Source of the DNA: JBNJEM01 sp051745935
GTDB lineage: Bacteria; Planctomycetota; Planctomycetia; Pirellulales; Pirellulaceae
Assembly: GCA_051745935.1 (NCBI GenBank)
Contig: JBNJEM010000063.1
Coordinates: forward strand, 1-20,198
Length of the DNA: 20,198 nucleotides
Direction of reading: 5' to 3'
Part shown: one piece after another, positions 13,557-20,198 of the stretch
How positions within the stretch are numbered: position 1 is the stretch's first letter
Layout of the letters: each line of letters begins with the position of its first letter
Program-made: the position numbers and the translations under genes
Notes under the pieces: generated by a model
Databases searched by the model: none
What the model was told of the DNA's origin: nothing
What the model saw: the letters and a program-made list of their open reading frames with translations, nothing else

Positions 13557-14501
13557 ATGCCAAGGCAGGTGATTATTGATTGTGACCCGGGAATCGACGA
13601 TGCCGTCGCGCTGTCGATGGCTCTTTTTGACCCCCGCCTGGAGGTGGTCGCGGTCACCGCCGCGGCGGGCAACGTTCCGGCGGAGCAAGCGAGCCGTAAT
13701 GTCCAGGCGATTGTTGAACAGCTCGATCCTGTCCGTTTTCCTCGCCTCGGATCCGCCACGCCTCCAGAACACTGTAGCGGTTTCAGTTCGACGCATTTGC
13801 ATGGCGAGGACGGGCTCGGGAACGCGGGAATTGCCGTCTCGCGGCTCCATCACCAGCACCCCTCCGAAAAGGTGATTTGCGACGCCGTCCGAGCGGCTCC
13901 ACATCGCGTCACGCTCGTCTGCCTGGCCCCCCTGACCAATGTTGCTCGCGCGTTCCAGCGGGATCCTGAACTCCCCTCGCTCATCGATCGAATTGTCATG
14001 ACCGGCGGCACGATAAACGGAATTGGAAACGTGACGGCAGCCGCTGAATTCAACATGTATTTTGACGCCAACAGCGCGCGAACCGTGTTTCAGTGTCCGA
14101 TGACCAAAACCCTGATCCCCTTGGATGTCACTCGCGCCCTGAAATTCACGCTCGAGTTCCTGGATCAGATCCCTCACGAATCCACGCGTGTCGGTGCTTT
14201 CCTCACACGCATTTTACCCTTTTATTATCGCGTGTACCATCAACAACTGGGACAGGAAAGCGTGTTTCTGCACGATGTGATCGCGTTGGCGGCGGTTTTG
14301 GAACCGCAGCTTTTTGAGTTTGAGGAAATGGCTGGCGACGTGGAGACCCGCGGTGACCTCACGCTGGGGGCGACCGTCTTTGATCGGCGTACCAACCTGC
14401 GATGGCGGCCGAATATGGACGTGGCCGTGGGGATGGATGGCAACAAGGTATTTGACGTCATCCTGAAATCCCTGGCGCTCGCCGGATCCGCCACGGCTTG
14501 A
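13557..14501 (+). CDS. Inosine-uridine preferring-type nucleoside hydrolase
   Basis: A 314-residue member of the nucleoside hydrolase family, which cleaves the N-glycosidic bond of ribonucleosides to base and ribose in salvage. The calcium site appears as DCDPGIDDA (Asp8, Asp10, Asp14, Asp15), with the distal Asp240 in FLHDVIAL. Other family blocks are HGEDGLGNAGI (82-92), APLTNVA (124-130), MTGG (148-151) and NVTAAAEFNMYFD (158-170). The length is typical (310-330). The ATG at 13557 places the DxDxGxDD motif at its usual distance from the start; an upstream in-frame TTG at 13527 lacks support. No strong Shine-Dalgarno is seen. The base specificity cannot be told. Confidence 0.93.
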   Translation: MPRQVIIDCDPGIDDAVALSMALFDPRLEVVAVTAAAGNVPAEQASRNVQAIVEQLDPVRFPRLGSATPPEHCSGFSSTHLHGEDGLGNAGIAVSRLHHQHPSEKVICDAVRAAPHRVTLVCLAPLTNVARAFQRDPELPSLIDRIVMTGGTINGIGNVTAAAEFNMYFDANSARTVFQCPMTKTLIPLDVTRALKFTLEFLDQIPHESTRVGAFLTRILPFYYRVYHQQLGQESVFLHDVIALAAVLEPQLFEFEEMAGDVETRGDLTLGATVFDRRTNLRWRPNMDVAVGMDGNKVFDVILKSLALAGSATA

Positions 14502-14722
14502 GAAAGCTCGTGCTTTGTCACGGCCAAGCATTCGTGTGGGACGCGGTGGCAACGGAGAGCAACGCTTGGTCGCTCGCGTCACGCCGCCTCGGCGGCGGAG
14601 GCCTCCATGGCCACCATAGGGAGGGGAGGGGCGGTACCCGGGTTCTCTTGAAACCGGATTGGTGCTACGCTAACGCGTTTAATGGAAATTCAACAACCTC
14701 ATCCCGAAAGTGGACTGTACTC
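14502..14722. other. Intergenic leader of the small basic protein
   Basis: No gene is seen. It contains a possible half-arm of repeat family B (GCTTTGTCACGGCC, 14512-14525) and a hairpin GCCGCC-tc-GGCGGC near 14584-14597. TTGAAA occurs near 14648 without a good -10. Confidence 0.4.
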
Positions 14723-14821
14723 ATGGCAAAACCAAGCCGAAAGCTCAAGAAGGCCAATCACGGCAAACGGCCAGCCAACGCGAAAGCTCGTAAAGCCAAA
14801 CGCCGGAGCGTGAAGACATAA
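14723..14821 (+). CDS. 32-residue strongly basic protein, possibly ribosome- or nucleic-acid-associated
   Basis: This short frame begins MAKPSRKLKKANHGKRP and ends AKARKAKRRSVKT. About 15 of its 32 residues are Lys, Arg or His; there is no acidic residue, no Cys and no Trp. Composition and length recall very small ribosomal proteins such as bTHX, and HGKRP is reminiscent of YGKxRP in that family, but the match is too short to assign. The frame is open upstream to 14498, yet composition changes sharply at this ATG, which is why it is taken as the start. It lies 192 nt before fabZ on the same strand. I believe similar tiny proteins occur in other planctomycetes, but this is from memory and unverified. 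Confidence 0.65.
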   Translation: MAKPSRKLKKANHGKRPANAKARKAKRRSVKT

Positions 14822-15013
14822 CTTGACGTTGACGAGCGTCGCGGGACAACTCGCGAGAGCCCACCGGGCACCGGGGCAAGAGAGTTGGACGAGGGGCTTC
14901 CGCTCGGGCAACCTGATTGATGGGGATTGCGAGAAGCGCCCGCGTCGTGTCGTCCATTCCGTTGGATATCCAGCGAGTCTTCATCTCTCGTAACGAGGTA
15001 GAGGTCGATAGTC

Positions 15014-15595
15014 GTGTCAGCCAAAGCACTGCTCTACGATATCTCCAAGATTGACTTTGATCACGTCGTGGCGGACATCGACGCGATTCGCCAAGTGAAC
15101 CCGCAGCGCTATGAAATGGAACAGCTGACGGCGATTGTTTATGAGAGCTTGGAAGAGCAGATTTGCATCGGATACAAGGATGTCACCACTGAAGAGTTCT
15201 GGGTTCGCGGACACATGCCCAAAATGCCGCTCATGCCCGGCATTGTCATGTTGGAGGCGGCCGCCCAGATCAGTGCCTATTTTGCTCAGAAATACAACTG
15301 CCTGGGCGCGAAAATGATTGGTTTCGGCGGTTTGGAAGAAGTTCGCTTTCGGGACCCCGTCATTCCGGGGGACCGGCTGATTCTGATCAGCAAACGGTTG
15401 AAAGCCCGCCGCGGGCGCATGATCATTTGCCGATTTCAGGGCGTCGTTGGCGCCCGGATCGTGGTGGACGGGATTCTCAAAGGTATTCCCATCCCAGTCG
15501 ATATGCTGTCGGCCCAGCGGGACAACGGGACATTGGGACGCTCCGAACAAACCGATGAGGGCGGCTCAACACGGGACATGCCCAGGCCCGGCTAA
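15014..15595 (+). CDS. fabZ: 3-hydroxyacyl-[acyl-carrier-protein] dehydratase, FabZ type
   Basis: A hot-dog-fold dehydratase converting 3-hydroxyacyl-ACP to trans-2-enoyl-ACP in fatty acid elongation. The 193 residues are longer than typical FabZ (about 150), with an N-terminal extension of about 25 and a polar tail. The active site reads VRGHMPKMPLMPGIVMLEAAAQ (His67, Glu81), where FabZ usually has GHFPxxPxMPGV; Met replaces the usual Phe. Downstream KMIGFGGLEEVRFRDPVIPGDRL matches the second conserved block (IxxVRFRxPVxPGDxL). The start is the GTG at 15014, with AGAGG about 10 nt upstream and a CTCG-taa-CGAG hairpin just before. A related lipid-A or specialised acyl dehydratase is possible; the reaction class is secure. 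Confidence 0.88.
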   Translation: MSAKALLYDISKIDFDHVVADIDAIRQVNPQRYEMEQLTAIVYESLEEQICIGYKDVTTEEFWVRGHMPKMPLMPGIVMLEAAAQISAYFAQKYNCLGAKMIGFGGLEEVRFRDPVIPGDRLILISKRLKARRGRMIICRFQGVVGARIVVDGILKGIPIPVDMLSAQRDNGTLGRSEQTDEGGSTRDMPRPG

Positions 15596-15695
15596 CCGGA
15601 TCTCGGCGGAAAGGCAGTCGGGACCATGTGTTCCCCTGGGGCGGCGGGGGTTCGGGCGGCGGGGGTTCCCTTGGCGGTGGGAGGAGATGGCCATC

Positions 15696-16337
15696 ATGGG
15701 CCGCCGAGCTCTACGAAAGATCGCCCCGAATCTCGACCTGACCCCGTGGTTTCTGGAGGAAGATAAGTTACCCGAAACGCTTCCCTCCATTTCACTTTTT
15801 GGCCGCTCCGCGCCATTGGAAATCGAGATCGGCACCGGCAAGGGCTTGTTCTTGCGGCATGCAACCGCGGCGTGCCCGGACCATGATTTTCTAGGGATCG
15901 AGGTTCGCCGCAAGTACGCTCGGTTCGCGGCGGCAGCCTTGGCCAAGCGGGGACGGGCCAACGGCAAGGTCATCCATGGCGAGGGAGCTCGAATTCTTGC
16001 CCAACGCGTTCGAACAGCTTCCATACCCGCCATCCACGTTTATTTTCCGGATCCGTGGTGGAAGAAACGGCACCGCAAGCGACGAGTGATGAACGAGGGA
16101 TTCTTGCGGCACGTACAACGCGTGCTCCATCCACGCGGGGTACTGCACTTTTGGACCGACGTGCGGGAATACTACGAATCGACACTGGATTTGATCGGCC
16201 AGGTTACGGATTTGCAGGGGCCGGAGGTCCCACCAGAACAACCCGCCACGCACGACACGGACTATCGCACCCATTTCGAGCGGCGCATGCGCCAGCACGA
16301 TCTCCCCGTCTACCGCGCCCTGTTTCGCAAGCCGTAG
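15696..16337 (+). CDS. trmB: tRNA (guanine-N7-)-methyltransferase
   Basis: TrmB uses S-adenosylmethionine to form m7G46 in the variable loop of tRNAs. The 213-residue protein has the SAM-binding motif LEIEIGTGKGLFL (41-53), GIEV with Glu69 (67-70), the HGEGARI block (94-100) and the diagnostic FPDPWWKKRHRKRR (117-130). A late block THFERRMRQHDLPVYR corresponds to the C-terminal TxFExR region. The ATG at 15696 has GGAGGAG ending 9 nt upstream. An in-frame ATG at 15687 lies directly on that ribosome site and is less likely. It lies 100 nt after fabZ on the same strand and may be co-transcribed. Its 3' end faces the purF 3' end across a repeat array. Confidence 0.95.
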   Translation: MGRRALRKIAPNLDLTPWFLEEDKLPETLPSISLFGRSAPLEIEIGTGKGLFLRHATAACPDHDFLGIEVRRKYARFAAAALAKRGRANGKVIHGEGARILAQRVRTASIPAIHVYFPDPWWKKRHRKRRVMNEGFLRHVQRVLHPRGVLHFWTDVREYYESTLDLIGQVTDLQGPEVPPEQPATHDTDYRTHFERRMRQHDLPVYRALFRKP

Positions 16338-16380
16338 AGCGTGCCGTGAAACGTCGTACAATGCCCTTGCGAGGCCATTT

Positions 16381-16780
16381 ATACCGGTCGCGGATGATTT
16401 TCTCCGCCGCGAGTCCGACCAACGGGAGGACGGCTTGCGTCGGGCGGTTTTCCATCCGGAAACATCCAACCGCCTGAAATATACCGGTCGCGGATGATTT
16501 TCTCCGCCGCGAGTCCGACCAACGGGAGGACGGCTTGCGTCGGGCGGCTTTCCACCCGGAAACATCCAACCGCCTGAAATATACCGGTCGCGGATGATTT
16601 TCTCCGCCGCGAGTCCGACCAACGGGAGGACGGCTTGCGTCGGGCGGCTTTCCACCCGGAAGAATCCAACCGCCTGAAATATACCGGTCGCGGATGGTTT
16701 TCTCCGCCACGAGTCCGACCAACGGGAGGACGGCTTGCGTCGGGCGGCTTTCCACCCGGAAGAATCCAACCGCCTGAAAT
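16381..16780 (+). repeat. Four head-to-tail 100-bp repeats (family A array)
   Basis: Units are exactly 16381-16480, 16481-16580, 16581-16680 and 16681-16780, each starting ATACCGGTCGCGGATG and ending CCAACCGCCTGAAAT. Neighbouring units differ at only two positions. Possible stems per unit are TCGCGGA/TCCGCCGCGA (2-nt bulge), GTCC/GGAC, and GGCGG/CCGCC enclosing TTCC-accc-GGAA. The array fills the gap between the convergent ends of trmB and purF. All three minus-strand frames are open through it. Confidence 0.97.
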
Positions 16781-16816
16781 ACATTCACAAGGAACCGTTC
16801 CGACCAACCGTTCCGA

Positions 16817-18409
16817 TCAAATGCGGGTCGTTTCGTACGTCCGCTCCTGGCAGGCCGCGCCACGACGTGCATCCTCCAATGCCAACTGGTAAAGCTGCTG
16901 CCCGCACTCGGTGGGATACTGCCCGGTAATGCATGCTTGACATAAGTGGCCCGCCTCAAATCCGATGGCCCGTGCCACCGACTCCACGGGGACGTACCGG
17001 AGCGAATCGCACCCCAACCAAGCAGCCATCTCTTGTTGGACCTCGGTGTCCAACTGCCGGCCATTCAGGAATCTGGGCGCGAAAAGCTCCTGAATTCGGG
17101 ACATATCAATCCCGTAGAAGCATGGCGCGATAATCGGGGGACAAGCCACGCGGACGTGGATTTCGCTGGCCCCTCCCAGATCCCGTATGCGGTCCAGCAG
17201 GACCTGCATGGTGGTGGAACGAACGATTGAATCCTCAACCAAAAGAATCCGTTTTCCATCCAACACTTCGCGCAACGGGGTGTACTTGGTTTCCACCTTC
17301 TTCTGGCGATGCTTCCCGCCTTCAATAAAGGTGCGGCCGGAATAGCGATTCCGGATCAGCCCTTCGCGAGCTGGAATGCCCAGCTCATAGGCCATTGAAT
17401 CAGCTGCTGGTTTGCTTGTGTCCGGAACAGGCACCACGATCGTCTTGCCGTCGCCCAATTCGACCTGTCCCTCAGCCTGTTCCAGTCGCGCGAGCTCCAC
17501 CCCCAGCGCTGTTCGCGATAAGTACACGCTCCGTTGATCCAGGGTGCTGGCGACATTCGCGAAATAGACCCACTCGAAAAAACAATAAGCGGGAGGGCGT
17601 GGCTCCGCATAACGCTGAATATCAAAGCGACCGTCGACGATCGTGATCGCGTGGCCCGGCGGCAACGGCGCGATGCTCTCCGGCTTAAAACCCAAATTCA
17701 ACAAGGCCACGCTTTCACTGGCCGCCGCGAACAGCGTACCTTGTTTCGCATAGCACAGCGGTTTGATGCCCAAGGGGTCGCGAGCGACCATCATGTCACC
17801 ACTTGCGTCCAAGAAGACCAAACTATACGCGCCGTCGAACCGTTGACTGATATTCCGCATCACCCCGACGAGTTCCGGCTTGCCCTCGCCCGACAGCTCG
17901 CGGCTAATCTCATGCATGATGATTTCCGTGTCGGTCTCGCGGGTCAGATGGTGATCGCTGCGATTCAATAATCGATCACGCAATACACAATAGTTGGCAA
18001 GCTGGCCATTAAACGCAAAGCTGAACCACTTGTGCTTCTGAAGATGGTGCCGTTCAAAAGGCTGAGCATAGCTGCGATCGTCCTTGCCACACGTCGCATA
18101 ACGAACATGCCCAATCGCGGCCGGGCCAGCGTACGCATTCAACAGACTCTCGCACTTTCCTGTGTGCGATAATCGAAAGACCTCGCGCACCGTGCCAATA
18201 TCCTTATGGGTATCAATCAGCTGCTGACGTTCGCTATTATACGTCGTCATGCCAGCCGACAGTTGGCCTCGATTCTGGATGTCCAGTAACATGCGAGGCA
18301 GAAGCCGAGCCACCTCGCCCGGGGCCACCTCATCGCATACGAAAGAATCGTCGTCGCCGGGGAGTTGGTAAATCGCGGCAACTCCGCATTCGTCGTGAAC
18401 TTCGCTCAT
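16817..18409 (-). CDS. purF: Amidophosphoribosyltransferase (glutamine PRPP amidotransferase)
   Basis: PurF catalyses the first committed purine step, PRPP plus glutamine to phosphoribosylamine. The 530-residue protein has an N-terminal glutaminase domain with the nucleophile at Cys8 (DECGVAAIY) after a 7-residue propeptide. This is the self-processed, B. subtilis-like class. Glutamine-site blocks include GHVRYATCG (100-108) and FNGQLANY (133-140). The phosphoribosyltransferase loop is ILLVEDSIVRSTT (388-400), with Ser where GTT is usual. All four likely iron-sulfur cysteines of that class are present: Cys276 (YCFFEWVYF), Cys430 (APCFYGID), Cys490 and Cys493 (HLCQACITGQYPTE). The ATG at 18409 is preceded by AGGGCGG; a longer start at 18430 is possible but would lengthen the propeptide. 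Monocistronic here. Confidence 0.96.
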   Translation of the reverse strand: MSEVHDECGVAAIYQLPGDDDSFVCDEVAPGEVARLLPRMLLDIQNRGQLSAGMTTYNSERQQLIDTHKDIGTVREVFRLSHTGKCESLLNAYAGPAAIGHVRYATCGKDDRSYAQPFERHHLQKHKWFSFAFNGQLANYCVLRDRLLNRSDHHLTRETDTEIIMHEISRELSGEGKPELVGVMRNISQRFDGAYSLVFLDASGDMMVARDPLGIKPLCYAKQGTLFAAASESVALLNLGFKPESIAPLPPGHAITIVDGRFDIQRYAEPRPPAYCFFEWVYFANVASTLDQRSVYLSRTALGVELARLEQAEGQVELGDGKTIVVPVPDTSKPAADSMAYELGIPAREGLIRNRYSGRTFIEGGKHRQKKVETKYTPLREVLDGKRILLVEDSIVRSTTMQVLLDRIRDLGGASEIHVRVACPPIIAPCFYGIDMSRIQELFAPRFLNGRQLDTEVQQEMAAWLGCDSLRYVPVESVARAIGFEAGHLCQACITGQYPTECGQQLYQLALEDARRGAACQERTYETTRI

Positions 18410-18577
18410 GTCCGCCCTATATCGGGGCACGCCCGAAAACGAGACGTCGCACCATCAGAAACGATACAAAGGAAATGGAACACTTTTGGATATCTGCTCG
18501 ACGGAAACGCCCCTCATCTCGTTCCGCCGTCCGGTCCCAAACCGGATAGCGGGGCCCGGCAGTACGGCTTGCGGGGC

Positions 18578-18596
18578 ACGCAAAAATAACTTGCGT
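18578..18596. promoter_or_regulatory. Inverted repeat ACGCAA-N7-TTGCGT upstream of purF
   Basis: Perfect 6-bp arms flank an AT-rich 7-nt centre, about 170 nt upstream of purF and 237 nt upstream of the divergent proB. The half-sites equal those of the enterobacterial PurR operator, but the spacer is 7 rather than 4. It may be a LacI-type operator or a hairpin. Confidence 0.35.
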
Positions 18597-18709
18597 AATT
18601 CCACGCCTCTCCGAATCGTCCGGAACACTGGCTCCGCTCGCGATCCGCGTTTTCTGGAGAGGAAACGCGTCTTGCCGCTCGCCGAGCCAAACCCGACCGT
18701 TTCAAGTAT

Positions 18710-18727
18710 ATTCAGGCTCGCCTGAAT
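18710..18727. promoter_or_regulatory. Perfect 7-bp hairpin upstream of proB
   Basis: ATTCAGG-CTCG-CCTGAAT lies 105 nt before the proB ATG in the purF/proB divergent region. It could be an operator or an early leader hairpin. No clear sigma70 promoter is visible for either gene in 18410-18832. Confidence 0.35.
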
Positions 18728-18832
18728 CCACAACCAACGCAATGGGGTGGACGCATACCTGGCTGGCCGTACACTCAGTGGAACACGCGGTTCCAATTGG
18801 AAGATTTCAATCAAGAGCGGTAAAACAAAAGC

Positions 18833-19975
18833 ATGAACAATCTTGTACGCCGAGAAATTGCCACGACAGCCAGCACGATCGTCGTAAAAGTGGGAACCCG
18901 GGTGGTGACTCACCAAGATGGAACGCTCGACGAGGGCCAGATCGCGCGGTTGGGCGAGGAACTCTGCCAATTGATTCAAATGGGGCGCCAGGTCGTGCTG
19001 GTCAGCTCCGGGGCGGTTGGGGCTGGAATGAGCCAGTTAAAGCTCACTAGCCGCCCGCAAGACGTGGCCCGGTTGCAGGCGGTGGCGGCGGTTGGCCAGG
19101 CCAGCCTCATCGAAGCGTATGACCGGACCTTTCGCAAGCATGATCGCACGGCGGCCCAGGTTCTACTCACGGCGGACGATTTGGATGATCGAACTCGCTA
19201 CTTGAACGTGCGAAACACACTCCGCGCGCTGCTCGATTTCCAGACCATACCCATTGTCAACGAAAACGATACGGTGGCGGTGGACGAATTGATGACGACC
19301 TTTGGTGACAACGATCGCTTGGCGGCCCTGGTCACGAACTTGTTGCAGGCCCCCTTGCTTGTCATCCTCTCGGATGTCCAAGGGCTGTTCGACGGCGATC
19401 CCACCGAAGATTCATCCCGTTTGATTTCCACCGTTCATACTTTGGATGCCTCCGTGCTGGACTACGTGCGTGATCGACACGGTGGATTTGGAAAAGGGGG
19501 CATGGCCAGCAAGCTCAACGCGGCGCGAATTGCAACAACGGCCGGCGAAAACGTCATTATCGCCAGTGGGCGGGAACCGAACGCGTTGCGGCGAATCCTC
19601 GAAGCCGAACCGGTGGGAACACTGATTCTCGCTCAAGGCAAGTCGATCAGTCCTCGCAAGCGATGGATCGGGTTTTCCGCGCAACCCTGCGGCCGCATCA
19701 CGGTCGACCGGGGCGCTCAACACGCCATTGTCCAGCAGGGACGCAGCCTACTTGCCATTGGTGTCGTTCGGGTGGAAGGTGAGTTTCGCAAAGGGGATCT
19801 CGTGACGCTGTGTAATCAGAAGGGAGTCGAAGTAGCCCGCGGCCTGTCAAACTATCACGCTGACGACCTGCAACGCATTCGCGGACTGCACAGCGACCGC
19901 ATCGCTCAAGTGCTCGGCCACCGCCCTTACGAAGAGGTCATCCACCGCGATAACATGGCCGTGTTCCAATGGTGA
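18833..19975 (+). CDS. proB: Glutamate 5-kinase with C-terminal PUA domain
   Basis: ProB phosphorylates glutamate to gamma-glutamyl phosphate, the feedback-regulated first step of proline synthesis. The 380 residues comprise an amino-acid-kinase domain (about 12-265) and a PUA domain (about 284-360), the same layout as E. coli ProB. Visible motifs: VVKVGTRVVT (17-26), LVSSGAVGAG (56-65), PIVNENDTV (140-148), FGDNDRLAALV (157-167), LSDVQGLF (179-186), GKGGMASKL (220-228), and ISPRKRWIGF (272-281) at the domain junction. The ATG at 18833 is preceded by GAGCGG at about 12 nt. proA does not follow within the window. It diverges from purF. Confidence 0.96.
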   Translation: MNNLVRREIATTASTIVVKVGTRVVTHQDGTLDEGQIARLGEELCQLIQMGRQVVLVSSGAVGAGMSQLKLTSRPQDVARLQAVAAVGQASLIEAYDRTFRKHDRTAAQVLLTADDLDDRTRYLNVRNTLRALLDFQTIPIVNENDTVAVDELMTTFGDNDRLAALVTNLLQAPLLVILSDVQGLFDGDPTEDSSRLISTVHTLDASVLDYVRDRHGGFGKGGMASKLNAARIATTAGENVIIASGREPNALRRILEAEPVGTLILAQGKSISPRKRWIGFSAQPCGRITVDRGAQHAIVQQGRSLLAIGVVRVEGEFRKGDLVTLCNQKGVEVARGLSNYHADDLQRIRGLHSDRIAQVLGHRPYEEVIHRDNMAVFQW

Positions 19976-20050
19976 TCCATCCTCGCCTGGAACGGATTTC
20001 CTGTTGGTTCCCGTTTCGTGTTGTCCTGGTGGCGGGCGTCCGGCCGAGCC

Positions 20051-20064
20051 GTCGTGCTCACGAC
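20051..20064. terminator. Hairpin after proB
   Basis: GTCGTG-ct-CACGAC, 75 nt beyond the proB stop and just before the broken family A repeat, lacks a T-run. Termination is only a possibility. Confidence 0.3.
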
Positions 20065-20072
20065 ATCTCGTT

Positions 20073-20102
20073 ATACCCGTCGCGGATGACTTTCTCCGCC
20101 GC
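20073..20102 (+). repeat. Broken family A repeat (first 30 bp kept)
   Basis: Twenty-nine of 30 bases match the start of the 100-bp repeat as seen in the 11567 copy. After 20102 the similarity fades and is replaced by CCAACGGC-cttgc-GCCGTTGG (20115-20135), an 8-bp perfect hairpin. A further hairpin, CCTTCC-N8-GGAAGG, lies at 20175-20194. No gene is seen from 19976 to the window end. Confidence 0.75.
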
Positions 20103-20198
20103 AACTGCCGGACCCCAACGGCCTTGCGCCGTTGGTGAACCAGATGGAAAGCTAGCGACCGTCCCCAGAAACAACCTTCCTGCGAGCGGGAAGGCCGA

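Noticed and set aside
16381..16780. CRISPR array
   Set aside because: Units are 100 bp and contiguous, with no unique spacers and no cas genes nearby.
16204..17064. Long minus-strand frames through the repeat array and into trmB and purF
   Set aside because: They are produced by the stop-free repeat and overlap well-supported genes.

Overview
The window looks like chromosomal DNA of a planctomycete, probably Pirellulales-like. This is inferred from several things together: wide intergenic gaps holding dispersed repeats, few operons, a large FHA / coiled-coil / C-terminal two-helix membrane protein, a Gfo/Idh/MocA oxidoreductase divergent from a sugar-phosphate-isomerase-like TIM barrel, and a tiny very basic protein upstream of a FabZ-like dehydratase. 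No rRNA, tRNA, transposase, phage gene or CRISPR array was found. Fifteen genes are supported; fourteen can be assigned to a family.

Layout. 1-253 is a hairpin-rich leader, followed by queF (254-619, +). A minus-strand block runs 4215 to 767: Gfo/Idh/MocA oxidoreductase, then a class III aminotransferase closely followed by a GuaD/TadA-type deaminase (44 nt apart, probably co-transcribed). A 398-bp divergent regulatory region with several palindromes separates the oxidoreductase from the TIM-barrel gene (4614-5627, +). The FHA coiled-coil membrane protein (8520-5728, -) follows. Then come a gene-free 979 bp, a DksA/TraR-like regulator with half of its zinc cysteines replaced (9500-9952, +), and an HtrA/Deg periplasmic protease (10323-11468, +). 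Biosynthesis and housekeeping follow: trpD (-), a nucleoside hydrolase (+), a 32-residue basic protein (+), fabZ (+), trmB (+), purF (-) and proB (+).

Functionally this is a mosaic of core metabolism rather than one pathway: queuosine (queF), tryptophan (trpD), purine (purF and the salvage-type hydrolase and deaminase), proline (proB), fatty acid or lipid A-type acyl chains (fabZ), tRNA m7G modification (trmB), envelope proteolysis (htrA) and transcription control (DksA-like).

The most unusual content is non-genic. (a) An exact 100-bp repeat occurs four times head-to-tail at 16381-16780, with single inverted copies at 9073 and 11567 and a broken copy at 20073; it is open in all three minus-strand frames although its length is not a multiple of three. 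(b) A second family carries a GGTTTTG(T/C)YRCGGC-like arm. It is seen as single-arm copies (2765, 2844, 5654) and as two-armed inverted elements directly upstream of the FHA and htrA genes (8546, 10221). (c) There are structured leaders or operators upstream of queF, between the oxidoreductase and TIM-barrel genes, upstream of the DksA-like gene and between purF and proB.
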